Shown: positions 22,401-34,424 of the stretch, piece by piece
Layout: each line of letters begins with the position of its first letter
How positions within the stretch are numbered: the first letter of the stretch is position 1
NCBI GenBank assembly: GCA_036245525.1
Contig: BTPG01000005.1
Location: 120,178,417-120,242,416, forward strand
Direction of reading: 5' to 3'
Length of the DNA: 64,000 nt
Origin: Semisulcospira habei
Lineage: Eukaryota; Mollusca; Gastropoda; Semisulcospiridae
Notes under the pieces: model-generated
The model's database searches: none
The model's input: the letters and a program-made list of their open reading frames with translations, nothing else
Told to the model about the DNA's origin: nothing
Translations under genes and position numbers: made by a program

Positions 22401-23449
22401 GTGAACACCCCAGACCCTGATTCTCGTCAGTCTGTTAGCCCCCTGCACACTCAACAGCATGATAATTATGTGCCTCGCCACTCATCGTTCAGCATCGAAA
22501 CCCACAACCGCTTCGCTCCCCTTGACACACAGCTAAGTGACAGCAGGGCCGCGCGTGACCCAGACCACAAATCTGACAGCTCTACTCCCGGTTCGACCGC
22601 CATGAACACCAACACTGCCAAGCTGCTGACACCTTATGAAAAGCTGTGCCAAGCAAAGGTGAACCCGCAGTCGCACGCTGTACTCCTCGGCGACTCGGTC
22701 ATCAGGTTCATCGATGACCAGAAAATGTCAGCTCCGGATTTTACAGTTCAGAATATGGCGGTGTCAGGTCTGTCTGTCAGCGACCTCATCAAGTGGCTTG
22801 ACACCCACCAGCCTGTCCGACATGTACACCACGTCACCTTTCATGTCAGAATTAACAGCTGCCGCAACTTGAATGTTCCGGTCTCATGCAACACGATCTG
22901 CTGGCCACCAAGTTCCTGCAGGCCACTCTACAGGCATCCACCATCATGCCTCCCTTTGGTCAACGCCACCCCCTCTTTGCATCCGCCGCTAAATCCAATG
23001 ACAACCTCCATGCGGCATGCAGGAAGGCTGATATCGCCATCGTGGACCACACCACCACCTTTCTGACCAAGAGCCACGCCCCCCACTACGGGACGGTGAC
23101 AGAATGCACCCCAGCGCTGAGGGCCCTCAATATACGCAAACCCCATGGCTCTGATATGACTGGAGGGTGCCCGGCCCGCCTGGCATGTCAGGGCCACGGG
23201 GTGCGACCCGCTCAAGTTAACAACTCAGAGTTGACTCGGCCTCTTCAGCCAGTGCCGCCGAAACTCGGCCAGCAGCCTGTAGACCCTTCATCCCCGAACC
23301 TACGTGGCCAGGCGGAACAGCAGTCACCAATGTTCCAGACAACTGACTTTCTGCCTCTTGTGACTTCATCTGCCGGAACGGCCCAGACCTCAGCTGCTAA
23401 TGCTAGGACCCCGCTGCTAGTTGTGACAACCAGATTCCCATTGAATTAG
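22401..23449 (+). pseudogene. LINE-A ORF1 with SGNH esterase-like domain
   Basis: After a low-complexity N-terminus, the protein has SHAVLLGDSVIRFIDD (block I GDS with the nucleophile Ser), then VQNMAVSGLSVSDLIKWL, then VTFHVRINSC, where block III normally has G-x-N. After a frameshift at about 22886 comes AACRKADIAIVDHTTTFL and SHAPHY, near the D-x2-H region. Esterase domains are found in ORF1 of CR1/L2-type LINEs and are thought to help RNP or membrane interaction. The frameshift and the G-to-R change suggest decay. Confidence 0.65.
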
Positions 23450-23691
23450 TGATGCAAATTGCGCAACTTCTTCTCACTGCTAGACAGTGTACACCGCATG
23501 AAAACAAATAATTAATTCTCATTATATGAAAGAAGATTGATGTCTGATGGGTGCCACATTCCGACCCGTTGCCTGGATGGTTCTCGCTGGTGTGCGTATT
23601 TTGATTTTTTTCCAGAACCTTCTTTGGCACTGCCCGGGTAGGGTTGTGGGAGACGCTCGGGTTGCACCGATGTCTTGGCTCCGGGTCGGAC
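23450..23691. other. LINE-A inter-ORF sequence
   Basis: Non-coding remainder between ORF1 and the Penelope-like insert. The insert TSD (TGTTGTTCCTGTCA) starts at 23692. Confidence 0.5.
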
Positions 23692-23741
23692 TGTTGTTCC
23701 TGTCAATCCAGACCAAAAAGGTGACTGCCAAGCGTGTGAAA

Positions 23742-24103
23742 TGCAAAGAAGTACCCAACGGAGAAAGAAACACGCTTAGAAAAAACGGTACAACACAATT
23801 TATTAATATTTCGGGTAAATACCCTTTGTCAAAATAGACAAACAAACAGAGACATTAGTCGCTACTTATCTTCAGATGCAGAAGGAATGTGGCAACTGAA
23901 GGTGACGTAAAAAGAAAAAGAAAAAGAAAAGGAAAGGAAGAACAAAAGTAAAAATGACGTCAAAGAAAAAAATCGTAAGAGAAAGACTCCGAGAGAAACT
24001 AAACACGAGAGACAAGAGTGTGTGTAAGCGCGCGCAGGAGCGAGCAAAAGTAAATGCGCGTGTGTGAGGCCGGGGAGAGAGAGAGAGAGAGAAGAGAGAC
24101 AGC

Positions 24104-24134
<31 letters not shown>

Positions 24135-24135
24135 G

Positions 24136-24178
<43 letters not shown>

Positions 24179-24357
24179 CGGGGAGTACCCTTGGGCACGA
24201 AGTAGGCTGAGTGTCTAATACACAAAGCCAGCTAAACACCAACCCGAAGGCAAACTGTATATCACCATCGAGTTGAGGACTACCTCGGGGAAAAACGGGA
24301 GGACCCCGGGAAAAAAACCCCAGCATTTAGCATGGTACACAACAAGGAATATCGATG
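23742..24357 (+). repeat. Penelope pLTR arm 1
   Basis: Inverted copy of 25264-25962. It contains a (GA)n microsatellite at about 24079-24172 interrupted by a G run. The arms differ mainly in the length of this tract. Confidence 0.85.
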
Positions 24358-24451
24358 AAACAAAGCAAATAATCAAATTCAGTAAGAGAATAATGGTATA
24401 AGAGGAGAGTAGGTAGTTGTGAAACCATCTTCAAGGGTAACTCCAAACAAA

Positions 24452-24455
24452 CAAA

Positions 24456-24492
<37 letters not shown>
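24452..24492 (+). repeat. Poly-A run
   Basis: An A homopolymer of roughly 40 bases followed by purine-rich G/A sequence to about 24640. It lies in the centre of the Penelope-like element and is not coding. Confidence 0.9.
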
Positions 24493-24493
<1 letters not shown>

Positions 24494-24974
24494 GCTTGTG
24501 GGGGGAGAGAAAGACAAAAGGGGCGGGGGAAGGGGAGGAGGAAAGGGAAGAGAGAGAGAAAGGGGGAAGAGAGAAAGAGAGAGAGAGAGGGAGAGAGAAA
24601 GAGAGAAAACAAAAAGGGAGGGGGGGGGGGAAGGCAAACAAACAGAGCCACCAGCCCCGCCCAACAGGCATCCTCCAGCCCACGGACGAACGCACAGGCA
24701 TGCGAACAAGACGACCACATACATCCCCAAGGGAATGCACATGATCGCCCCCCACACCCGCGCATAAATCCAAGGACCGGCGACCAAGCGCCCGACAGGG
24801 AAGGGCAAGGGATCCAACTTAACGTATGGCCAGCGCTGAAAAAGTCCCCAAGGGAGGCACAAAGTACATATCAATCAGCGCCAGCCGCACCTATCTGGTT
24901 AGTGAGTAGACATACAGAAGCGACTCGGTAATGTAAAAGACAGTTAGCAGAAGACACAGGTAAGGTCCAAAAAG

Positions 24975-25268
24975 TTAATCTTTCATATTCATCCCAAGTG
25001 GCGCCACAGTGCCCAGTTTATTAATCAAAAATTTTTCTCGGTCTTTCCTGGCCCAGACATTACTGGCTTGCATAAGCCAGAGGCCTTTAACACGAATGTC
25101 CGAGACGGAGTGATCGGCCTGGTTGAAATGTCGCCCGACCGGTCTATTGTAATGGTACTTGACCGACTGAAGATGTTCTTTAAAACGGTCGTTGATGGTT
25201 CTTTCCGTCTCTCCAACATAGAGTTGGCCGCATTTCACACAGGAGATGACATAAATGCTTTGTTTCAT
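24975..25268 (-). pseudogene. GIY-YIG endonuclease domain of the Penelope-like element
   Basis: 97 residues from IYVISCVKCGQLYVGETERT through INDRFKEHLQSV, PVGRHFNQADHS and WARKDREKFLINKLGT. The YVI..C-x2-C..LYVGET motif corresponds to GIY...YIG with the Cys pair typical of Penelope-like elements. The conserved Arg (NDRFKEH) and the Glu of REKFLI are in place. It would nick target DNA to prime reverse transcription. The domain looks intact but lacks the upstream RT, so it cannot act alone. The start codon lies at the edge of arm 2, so this is a 5'-truncated gene. Confidence 0.8.
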
Positions 25269-25444
25269 CGATATTCCTTGTTGTGTACCATGCTAAATGC
25301 TGGGGTTTTTTTCCCGGGGTCCTCCCGTTTTTCCCCGAGGTAGTCCTCAACTCGATGGTGATATACAGTTTGCCTTCGGGTTGGTGTTTAGCTGGCTTTG
25401 TGTATTAGACACTCAGCCTACTTCGTGCCCAAGGGTACTCCCCG

Positions 25445-25525
<81 letters not shown>

Positions 25526-25555
25526 CCCCCCCTCTCTCTCTCTCTCTCGCTGTCT

Positions 25556-25635
<80 letters not shown>

Positions 25636-25962
25636 CGGCCTCACACACGCGCATTTACTTTTGCTCGCTCCTGCGCGCGCTTACACACACTCTTGTCTCT
25701 CGTGTTTAGTTTCTCTCGGAGTCTTTCTCTTACGATTTTTTTCTTTGACGTCATTTTTACTTTTGTTCTTCCTTTCCTTTTCTTTTTCTTTTTCTTTTTA
25801 CGTCACCTTCAGTTGCCACATTCCTTCTGCATCTGAAGATAAGTAGCGACTAATGTCTCTGTTTGTTTGTCTATTTTGACAAAGGGTATTTACCCGAAAT
25901 ATTAATAAATTGTGTTGTACCGTTTTTTCTAAGCGTGTTTCTTTCTCCGTTGGGTACTTCTT
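25264..25962 (+). repeat. Penelope pLTR arm 2
   Basis: Reverse complement of 23742-24357. The (TC)n tract is longer here (about 25447-25633). An AATAAATTGT sequence near 25905 could supply a poly(A) signal. Confidence 0.85.
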
Positions 25963-25976
25963 TGTTGTTCCTGTCA

Positions 25977-26212
25977 TATATCAACCCGAATGAGATTATT
26001 CATACAGGACTGATGTCATCCAAATGCTCAAATTCATGATTATCAATTCATTAGTACTACAGAACTCTATTGCTGTCGTAACTGTGAAACGTGTAATTTT
26101 GATTGCGATGTAGAACCGCTATCAAGTCTATATCCTTCAATACTAACGCTATACTCAAAGTGATTTTAAACTCAATTTGTACCTGAGAAATCGGTGACTT
26201 ACTGCACGATAT
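25977..26212. other. LINE-A inter-ORF sequence between two inserts
   Basis: AT-rich, no gene. It ends with the left TSD of LINE-B (TACTGCACGATAT, 26200-26212). Confidence 0.5.
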
Positions 26213-29116
26213 CCTTGCGCTGGGACCATACGGCGTTGAGGCGCGTCCCCTGGGTGGTGGATAGGGGGGGTCCCTCACGAGAGGGGTGCACCGAATGAAA
26301 TAAGGTGCCGTGAACCAACATGGTATAAGGGAAGTTCACCCCGACAGAAAACCCCTGGTCCTCCTAGTAACGAGTTGGGCGTGGGGGTAGCTTCCCCACC
26401 CTGCAAATAAAGAAATAGCTACAAAAAAAGCCAACGAAAAGACAAACAGTAATTTCTTTCCTGGAGGAGGAAGGTTCTTCTACCAAAAGATTTATGACGT
26501 CCTGTGGTGAAAGCCGGAAGTCTTCAGAAGCCACAGGACCGAGCCGCCTCTCTCTATCCAGGGACACAACCATGGGCACATGGAATGTCAAGACCGTGTA
26601 CCAGAGCGGCAAGGCTGCCCAGATAGCAGCGGAAATGCAAAAGTACAACCTTTCCCTGCTACGTATCAGTGAAGCCAGATGGACGCAGTCTGGCCAGAAA
26701 AGGCTGTTAAGTGGGAGACGATTCTGTATTCAGGTCATGAAGAGGAGAATGCCCCCCATACAGAAGGCGTAGCATTCATGCTGTCACCAGTGGCACAGAG
26801 AGTGCTCATGGGCTGGGAACCTCTTGGGCCAAGAATTATCACAGCAGCCTTTAGAACCAAGAAAAAGATCAAGCTAAACGTCATCCAGTGTTATGCGCCC
26901 ACTAATGACAGTGACAAGGAAGAGAAACAAGAGTTCTACGACCGAATCCAGAGTTCTGTGGACAAATTGCGGAGCGAGACATCACCATCGTCATGGGCGA
27001 TTTTAATGCCAAAATAGGGGAGGACAACACCGGATACGAAGAGGTGATGGGGAGACAGGGACTAGGGGAGATGTGTGAGAACGGGGAGAGGTTTGTAGAC
27101 TTTTGTGCTCTGAACAGACTTGTCATTGGAGGCAGCATCTTCCCACACAGAAGAATACACAAAGCAACTTGGGTCTCACCTGACCATGCTACAGAGAACC
27201 AAATAGACCATATCTGCATTAGCAAGAAATTTAGAAGATCCCTTCAAGATGTTCGAGTGAGGAGGGGAGCAGATGTCGCCTCAGACCACCATCTGCTTAC
27301 CTTAAGAATAAAGCTCAAGTTAAAGAAAAGCAGCACAGAGACAACAAGAAGACAGCGCTATAATGTAGGCCTCCTGAGAGAGACTGGAGTGAGAGAAGAG
27401 TTCAAACTGGTGCTGTCCAACCGGTTTCAAGTGCTACAGGGGCTAGTAAATGAAGAGGAGGCGGTCACCACAGAGCAGCAGTGGAAGGCAGTTAGAGAGG
27501 CGCTGAACTCAACCTGCAAAGACACTGTAGGGTTCAGGAAACACCATCACAAGGACTTGCTGTCGGCACAGACCTTGAAGAAGATAGAAGTGAGAAAGCA
27601 GAAGAAAGCAGTTGTCAACAACAGTCGTACGAGAGCAGCCAAAGCAAGGGCACAGGAGGAATACTTGGAAGCCAACCGCGAGGTGAAGAGGAGTATCGGG
27701 GCAGACAAGAGGGCCTACACAGACAGCCTGGCAACAGAGGCAGAAAAGGCAGCAGGCAGTGGCAACATGAAACAGCTCTACGACATTACCAGAAGATTGT
27801 CGGGCAAGTATGGCCATACAGAAAGACCAGTAAAAGACAAGGCAATCCTATTGCAGACGGAGCAGACCAGCTCGACAGATGGGCCGAGTATTTTGAAGAG
27901 TTACTGAACAGACCCAACCCACCCGACCCCCCAGACTTCCAGCCATAAGAGACCGACCTACCCATCAGCTGTGACAGACCCAGCTGGGAAGAGATCAGAA
28001 GAGCAGTGGCATTTTTGAAGAACGGCAAAGCAGCATGGCCAGATGGCATCCCAGCGGAGTCTCTGAAAGCAGACCTAGAGACAACAGTAGAGCTGCTGTG
28101 CCCAAAGCTCGTCTGCCTGATCAAGAGCAGCTACGATGGCATGACATGTCGCGTGATCCATGAAGGGCAGTTCACCAGGGAGCTCCAGGTCAGAACCGGT
28201 GTCAGGCAGGGGTGTTTGCTGTCTCCGTTCCTCTTTCTACTTGCCATAGCCTGGGTCATGAAGAGGACCACAGAGCACAGACGAAGTGGATTTCAGTGGA
28301 CACTGTGGACACAGCTTGGCGGCCTCGATTTTGTGGACGACTTGGCTTTACTGTCCCACACTCATCAACAAATGCTGGACAAGACCACGAGGCTTGCTGA
28401 CATCTCGTCCCAAGTGGTCCTCACCATCCACAAACAGAAAACACAGACAATGAGGCTGAACGCAACCAGGGAAGAACCAGTCTTGCTTGCTGGCCGAGGA
28501 GGAGGAGGTGGAGTCCTTCACCTTTCTCGGGAGCATCATAGACAAAAAAGGCGGCACTGATGCAGATGTCGGAGCATGAATCGGTAAAGCCAGAGCAGCC
28601 TTTCTCCAGTTGAAAAAAGTGTGGAGTTCCAGAGAGCTGTCACAACACACCACAGTCCGGATTTTCAACTCCAACGTAAAAGCAGTTCTCCTATATGGAG
28701 CAGAGACTTGGAGATTGACAAAAAACAGTCAACAGAGTACAGATCTTCATAAACAGTTGCCTTAGAAGAATTTTGAAAATCCACTGGCCAGAGAAGATCA
28801 GCAACGTCAGACTCTGGGAGACAACAGAGCAGATAACAGCAGAGAATAAAATTGGGCGAAGAAGATGGGGATGGATTTGTCACAGTTTGAGAAAGCCAGC
28901 TTCCAGTATCACTAGGCAGGCATTGTCATGGAACCCCCAGGGAAAGAGGAAAAGAGGCAGGCCGAGAAACACCTGGCGTCGAGACCTCCAAGCAGACATC
29001 AAGAGACTGGGAACCACCTGGAGTAAAATCGAAGGAGAAGCACAGGACTGGAGTCGCTGGAGGTCTCTCGTCGACGGCCTATACCCTTGGAGGGGTGACA
29101 GGCGTAAGTAAGTAAG
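26213..29116 (+). mobile_element. LINE-B, internally deleted non-LTR retrotransposon
   Basis: 2904 bp flanked by the 13-bp TSD TACTGCACGATAT (26200-26212 and 29117-29129), ending in a (GTAA)n tail. One polyprotein of endonuclease plus RT is recognisable. The 5' end is GC-rich leader. Central RT motifs are missing, so it is either a deletion copy or mobilised in trans. Confidence 0.85.
26570..29111 (+). pseudogene. LINE-B endonuclease / reverse transcriptase
   Basis: The apurinic-type endonuclease begins MGTWNVKTVYQSGKAAQIAA and continues with LRISEARWTQSGQKRL, NVIQCYAPTNDSD, VMGDFNAKIG (catalytic Asp/Asn), NQIDHICI and the terminal RRGADVASDHHLLTLRI. After a linker, RT starts with FLKNGKAAWPDGIPAESLK and then jumps to SSYDGMTCRVIHEGQ and TGVRQGCLLSPFLFLLAI. 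About 130 residues of RT, including the first catalytic Asp, are deleted. The second site reads DFVDDLALLS, where F/YADD is expected. The C-terminus has LTWNPQG-like SWNPQGKRKRGRPRNTWRRD. Several frameshifts. Confidence 0.8.
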
Positions 29117-29129
29117 TACTGCACGATAT

Positions 29130-29806
29130 TGATTCATGTACGTTTTTCTGACATATCTAACATCTAATGTGTCTAATGTGTGACGTCACGACGGAGTCTC
29201 AACTACGTTTAATTCGTATTTGTTGTGTGATAGACCGTAACGCATCAGAGACACCCAGTGCGTGCGCCTCTTTGTGTGACGATTAGTCACGATACAATCA
29301 CACAACATAATCCTGTTACTAAGAGGTTCAGGATTAGCACTTGACCCCTGATGACTGATCAGTGTGTGATGACTGGCTTAGTTGTCAGTGTGGATAGACA
29401 CACCTGCGTGCAATTCTCATCGGAATGCGCATATAATTATGACAATTGCAGCGCTCTGTGACTTTACAAACTGTGTTAGCCTGTGTATTGAACAGGAGTG
29501 CACAGCTTAGTAGCTATTAAGGGGATTCTTATCACTGACTGTGGCGGTAGCAAATTGAATACGATTACTCTGGTACGCTTCATCGCATTTTGTTTTTAGC
29601 AACTGTACGTTGCACACGCAGAGACCTAAATATCTGCAGATTTTTTTCATTTACATCTACGATCCGCTATCTTTTTTTTTCTGTTTTTATCTTTCACGCA
29701 TGTTTCAGTGCTGTGTTTTGACCACTGATCTGCATGCCACATAGTGACAATTTGTTATTGTTGTTTAAACTGTCATTCAGTTTGTTAGTATATTTGAAAC
29801 TAGTAT
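29130..29806. other. LINE-A inter-ORF region
   Basis: AT-rich, no open frame of note. It leads into ORF2 of LINE-A. Confidence 0.5.
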
Positions 29807-30740
29807 TTGGTTGCAAAGTTACCTGACATGTTTACTAGTGTCAGCGATCATTTGCTTAGAATAGGCCACCTCAATGTATATCACCTTTGCAGTAAAGTAT
29901 CAGACGTTACAGTACTACTCAACCAACCATCCCCATATCATATATTTGGCTTTACAGAAAGTAGGTTGACAGAGAATATAAGTAACCAAGCTATCACCAT
30001 ACAAAATTTCTCCATTCATAGGCGAGATGCTTCAGCGCCTGGTCATACTGGCATTTGTGCTTATGTTCACAATACTATTGCTAACAACGTAACACGACGA
30101 TGTGACCTGGAATCCACTCATGTGGAAAGCAGGTGGCTTGAGATAAAAGCAACCACCAAGTCAACCCCGACCTTCGTATGTTTTATTTACAGAAACCCCA
30201 CAGCTACAGTGTCCAGGCAAGATGATTTTGTTGTAATGGTTGACAAAGTACAAAACTCCAAGGGTGATATACATATACTCGGTGATTTTAATGTTGCTTT
30301 ATTGAAACCTGGCAACACGTCATGGAAATCCATGATAACGTTCTTAGGCCTTACACAAGTAGTTCAGTCATCCACCAGGGTCACTGCTACTTCATCCACA
30401 TTAATTGACCATGTTTATACAACCAACGACAGTGCCCAATGTCTATGTACCCAGCATCTTTGTCAGTGATCATTTTCCCTATTTGTTTTTCATTATCTGC
30501 GAAGTTGCCAAAGAAACCTCATAAGGAGCATATAACCATCCTCTACAGATCATTCCAAAAATTTAACCAAGATGATTTTTTTGCATGACCTTTCCCAAAC
30601 ACCATTTTCCGATGTGTATAACTATAACGATCCCAATGTAGCGCTGTCCCACTGGTACAAGTTGTTCCTCTGTGTTCTTGACAGACATGCCCCAAGGTGC
30701 ACTAAGTGTGTTAAACACCCCACTGTGCCTGAGTGGCTGA
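29807..30740 (+). pseudogene. LINE-A ORF2, endonuclease domain
   Basis: Endonuclease/exonuclease/phosphatase fold: LRIGHLNVYHLCSKVSDVTV, then IFGFTESRLTENIS, GICAYVHNTI and FVCFIYRNPTA, then DIHILGDFNVALLK (catalytic Asp/Asn) and LIDHVYTTND. The block that should give SDH is shifted near 30470. A linker follows with FSDVYNYNDPNVALSHWYKL and HAPRCTKCVKHPTVPEWLT, typical of L2/CR1-like ORF2. It is cut after PEWL by the LTR insertion; TSD CTGA lies at 30737-30740 and 50319-50322. Confidence 0.8.
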
Positions 30741-30994
30741 CTGTGATGAAGCTCTATGCTCGTGCATAGTGCTCATACATTAGGGTTAGTACAGTACGGT
30801 TTTTGTTAACGGTTTGTTTGTGCCGATAGTCCGGGTGGCATGAGGCTCCACGGGAAATCTGTAAGACATGGTTAGCACGGAGATTTGGTGAGTTCTGTTT
30901 AGTGAGTTCTAGGCAAAAGTTCAGTTTGGCAGAGCAGTAGATCGGTAGTACGGGCTGTCTTGTTGTATGGAACAGATGTGTTTGAGATACCTAG

Positions 30995-31000
30995 CCCGTA
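30995..31000 (+). repeat. Polinton target-site duplication, left
   Basis: CCCGTA, repeated at 49284-49289. Six bases is the usual Polinton TSD. The uninterrupted site is visible in the related LTRs (about 2982-2990: AGCCCGTATTCC). Confidence 0.9.
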
Positions 31001-31390
31001 AGAGATACAAGATAGTACTTTACTTGGACCAATTTTTTTTGTCTTCATCTTTTCACGTTTTTTGATAACAAAACACTCGTGTGACGTCACCTTTCATTTT
31101 TCCCGGATTCTAACTATTGTCTCTGACAAAACCTAATCACACATTGTTAAAAAAAAAATGATGACCATTACCAGTCAAGAATAGTACATTTCTGAGACCC
31201 ATTGTCTTAAGTTGACCTTAATTAATTACTAATTACGGTCATTAACGTACACACGGCCGTTTCTCTTAAATCAAACCAAAACCTGATAGTTCACTTTATA
31301 ATAGACTAATAACTTTTTACACACCCCAAATAATTAGAAAATTACTCTCCATTGTTTTCAATACTGCCAGAGTCGATTTCCGAAAAAACT
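31001..31390 (+). repeat. Polinton left terminal inverted repeat
   Basis: Reverse complement of 48930-49283 with scattered differences. The first 56 bases are almost identical; similarity weakens past about 31330 and ends near AGAGTCGATTTC. Confidence 0.88.
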
Positions 31391-31718
31391 CACATGCTCT
31401 GTCCCACACATAACATTTCAGTTCACGCAATGACAAGACTCAATGACAAACCCTCTTTCAATGAGTTGGGTAAAAGCTTTACAGCGCCATTCACACGTCA
31501 CGCGTCAAAAGGTCTTTAGAAATGTGTTGTGGGGGACCGCTCAGTGCAAACACTTGGCTCTGTATATACAATTGGCTCTGTTTAAGCACGACTCTGGAAC
31601 ATAACAAGTCAAATATACGTGCACACGCACAAGCACAGACACGTCAGTTGTAGACTAAGATAATTTAAGGGCAGTGCCAGATTGTCATACAAGTTATATA
31701 CACAGGCAAACATACACA

Positions 31719-31753
<35 letters not shown>

Positions 31754-32744
31754 CAACATATAAACACACGCACATGCACACGCACGTACGTACATACTAA
31801 CATAAACACGCATATACTGACTTGAATACATGAATGCAAACTAATACACGGCTCTTTGAATCAGCCCATGCGTGGACAAAAGCCTTTCTCGAGCATAATG
31901 GCTTGTTATGATGTGGGTAGGGGACAGCCCTGGGGGGCACGCTTGTTATTTCTTTTCATAACATCTACAAAGATCTAAGTGCATTCACGTACACGGCGCT
32001 TTGAATCAACCCATACGTGGACAAAAGCCTCGGCGTTTCTATGTACGCGCGCCGTCTGTTGCAACTGACTTGAAAAGAACACACGATCGGAGTGCACTTA
32101 GAAAAAGCAATTACCTGCTTACATAGATCGATTTAATATAACCAACACTCTGATCAAGTAGGGACCAAGTGAACTTTTAAACACACACACACACACACAC
32201 ACGCACACACAGACACACTAACACTCTAACAACACAGACACGCATACACAACTTACCGGTATGACAGAGCTGACGTCATACATCTCAACCGGCTAATGGT
32301 CCAATGAATAAATTATAACAAAAACAACCGGTCATTTTCAAACACTAACCGGCAAGAATAAGTCCGATCCGGCCATACCTGATCCTAAAATCGATCTTGG
32401 TCTTTCCAAAATGCTATGAATAACTAAATTAGGAACACCTGACGAGTCTTAACGCTACCCGACCAGACTTGTCGAGCAAGTTTTGTGAGCTCGGTTTTGT
32501 ACACTATTGATTTTCAGTTGCCAGTGGGGTGACTGCGCACGACACCGCAATCTATTCATATGACATTTCAAGCCCACCAAATGAGTGCCAACCGGCACTT
32601 GATAATAAACAACATGAGAAACAGGTTTTGTTAGGCAGGTAAACTTTCTGCTTTCATGTCTGTTATAGGAACTGGTTCAAACTAGAATAGCTTTATTGTC
32701 AGTCTTTCGAATATAACCCAGCCCACAGCAACGCGCCACCAAAC
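31391..32744. other. Polinton left non-coding region
   Basis: AT-rich, with (CA)n microsatellites at about 31720-31750 and 32180-32206. A roughly 35-bp motif (TTTGAATCAGCCCATGCGTG...) occurs at 31855 and, slightly changed, at 31999. No gene is seen; leader or promoter sequence is likely. Confidence 0.5.
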
Positions 32745-33218
32745 ATGAATATGGATTTCGGTGAAAACGCAATGAGACGTCATGCGACTCTCGGTAAGCA
32801 GTTTAGTGCTTGTGAAATGAAAAATGCCAAGTATGTTCGAAAATTGGAACTACAGACAGAGAAAATACAGAAGTTGAAAAATAATTATACAGAACATATG
32901 AATAATGAAACAAAATTTGTGGATTTGCTTCTAAAGTATGAACGTAATAATGAGATGTTTCCAAATGTGCAAAAACAGTATGCTGCATTTGCAGAAAAAA
33001 AAGAAAAATTTATAAGAGATGTTGTCCGAGAAGAGGACAAGGTGAAATCTATTGAAAAGGATATACAGATGAATACAAATACAGCAGCAGCAATTTTTGC
33101 TCAAATGGAAATATTAGAAAATAGCACCTCAGTCAAAGAAATGCGTACATCTATGGCACAGAGAAAAAAAGAAATAGAGATGCAACCACAAGTGGTATCA
33201 ATGGATACAACAGAGTAG
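32745..33218 (+). CDS. Polinton coiled-coil protein, 157 aa
   Basis: Single intact ORF, the first gene inside the left end. The protein is rich in Lys, Glu, Gln and Met with heptad-like spacing from residue 25 to 140 and no membrane segment or signal peptide. I know no catalytic motif in it. The start at 32745 follows CCACCAAAC and is the first ATG of the frame; an in-frame Met three codons later is an alternative. It is isolated by about 1.3 kb from the TIR and by a degenerate zone downstream. A DNA-end or structural role is possible but unsupported. It may be element-specific, as I do not recognise a family. Confidence 0.6.
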   Translation: MNMDFGENAMRRHATLGKQFSACEMKNAKYVRKLELQTEKIQKLKNNYTEHMNNETKFVDLLLKYERNNEMFPNVQKQYAAFAEKKEKFIRDVVREEDKVKSIEKDIQMNTNTAAAIFAQMEILENSTSVKEMRTSMAQRKKEIEMQPQVVSMDTTE

Positions 33219-34420
33219 TTTCACAGTGCTAGGCTGCTTACTGAGAACGGAAATTTAAGCGGTTACATTGCTCTCGGCTTTGTACATACCATCAAATTTT
33301 ACACACCACAGAATATTTTTATCTTAGTGTGGTGTGTTGGAAAATCACTTTCACAATGGTATGCGTTTTCACAACGCAGCCCGGGAGTGCCATGTTCGAG
33401 TGTTTTTCCTAGGGTTGTACCACAGCTCAGCACACGGACACACACACACAAACCACATCCGAGAGCACACATTTGGATTTTGAACATGTGGTCTTTGGTA
33501 CATATAGGTGACCATGAAAAATTTTCATCTACAATGAGCTGTCAAGGGTTTATGACCTTTCTGATGAGACTAATTAAGTCGAAACAGCTCCCCCGCCCTG
33601 GCTCAAAGGTAAGTGTTCCATTTTTATTTTACTTGTCTGTAACTGTGTATCCAGGCTTTTGAAAACTTATCTCAGGCTGTATGTGGTGCGGCACAGGCCG
33701 TGTGTGATAACTAGTATGTTACATCTGATGTTTCATTTGGCCCTCACTTGGCCAGGTTGTGATTTATAATTTACTGCAAAGCCAATAATCGCCAATACTG
33801 TGTCAGGTTTGTTTGCTTAAAAGGACAGGGTTATTGTACATGACATTACAATTGAAATCTGTGAAACATGTCATTTATAAGCCCACTGAGAGAGACACAA
33901 TATTGGTCTGGGGTAAACTCAAAAACTATTGGCTACATTTTGCTGAATGGTACAAACGTATAAAGTTACTATTAATGTACTTCCTAGGAAACATGATTTT
34001 GTTTGATAACAATTTTTGTTTTTTGTTTTTAATTTTTTTTAATTACATTATAAATAGTGTTTTTCTAGGGTTGTAACCACAGCTCAGCACACATTCACAC
34101 ACAAACCACATCCGAGAGCAACACCTGTTTGGCTACGACATTGGTCTTTTTGGTACAAAGTTAGAGGCCACGAAAAATTTTTCATCTACAACTGACTGTC
34201 AAGGGTTGAAGACCCTTCTGATGAGACTAATTAAGCTCGAAACAGCTCCCGACTTTGCTCAAAGGTAAGTGGGGGGATTTTTTTTTTATCATTTTATTTT
34301 ACTTGTCTTTAACAGTGTAATCCAGGCTTTTTGTAAAAACTTATCTCGGGCTGAGTGTGGTTACCCAGTATGTTACTGTCTAGAATTTTCATTTGGCTCT
34401 CACTTGCAAGTTCTTATACT
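33219..34420 (+). repeat. Degenerate tandem duplication in Polinton left part
   Basis: Two copies (33396-33612 and 34058-34270) of a segment running from a (C)ACAGCTCAGCACAC motif to CTCAAAGGTAAGTG, about 660 bp apart. Both end in an excellent splice-donor-like AAAG|GTAAGTG. Short ORFs run through it but none is convincing. It may be the 5' exon of a spliced gene whose 3' part resembles 34425-34540, or simply old duplicated DNA. Confidence 0.55.
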
Positions 34421-34424
34421 CACA

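Larger units (their letters stand above)
23706..25962 (-). mobile_element. Penelope-like element with inverted terminal repeats
   Basis: 2257 bp flanked by a 14-bp TSD TGTTGTTCCTGTCA (23692-23705 and 25963-25976). Two arms (about 23742-24357 and 25264-25962) are inverted copies, each with a long (GA)n/(TC)n tract. The centre encodes a GIY-YIG endonuclease on the minus strand. Inverted pseudo-LTRs plus a GIY-YIG domain are hallmarks of Penelope-like elements. The RT domain that should precede the endonuclease is missing. Confidence 0.8.

Noticed and set aside
24496..24744. Open frames rich in Arg/Glu or Ser/Leu
   Set aside because: They are translations of (GA)n/(TC)n and G-rich low-complexity DNA in the Penelope-like element; the same applies to 25405-25836.
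25840..25962. Hammerhead ribozyme in the Penelope arm
   Set aside because: Some spacing resembles one, but I could not lay out all three helices and the conserved core convincingly by eye.
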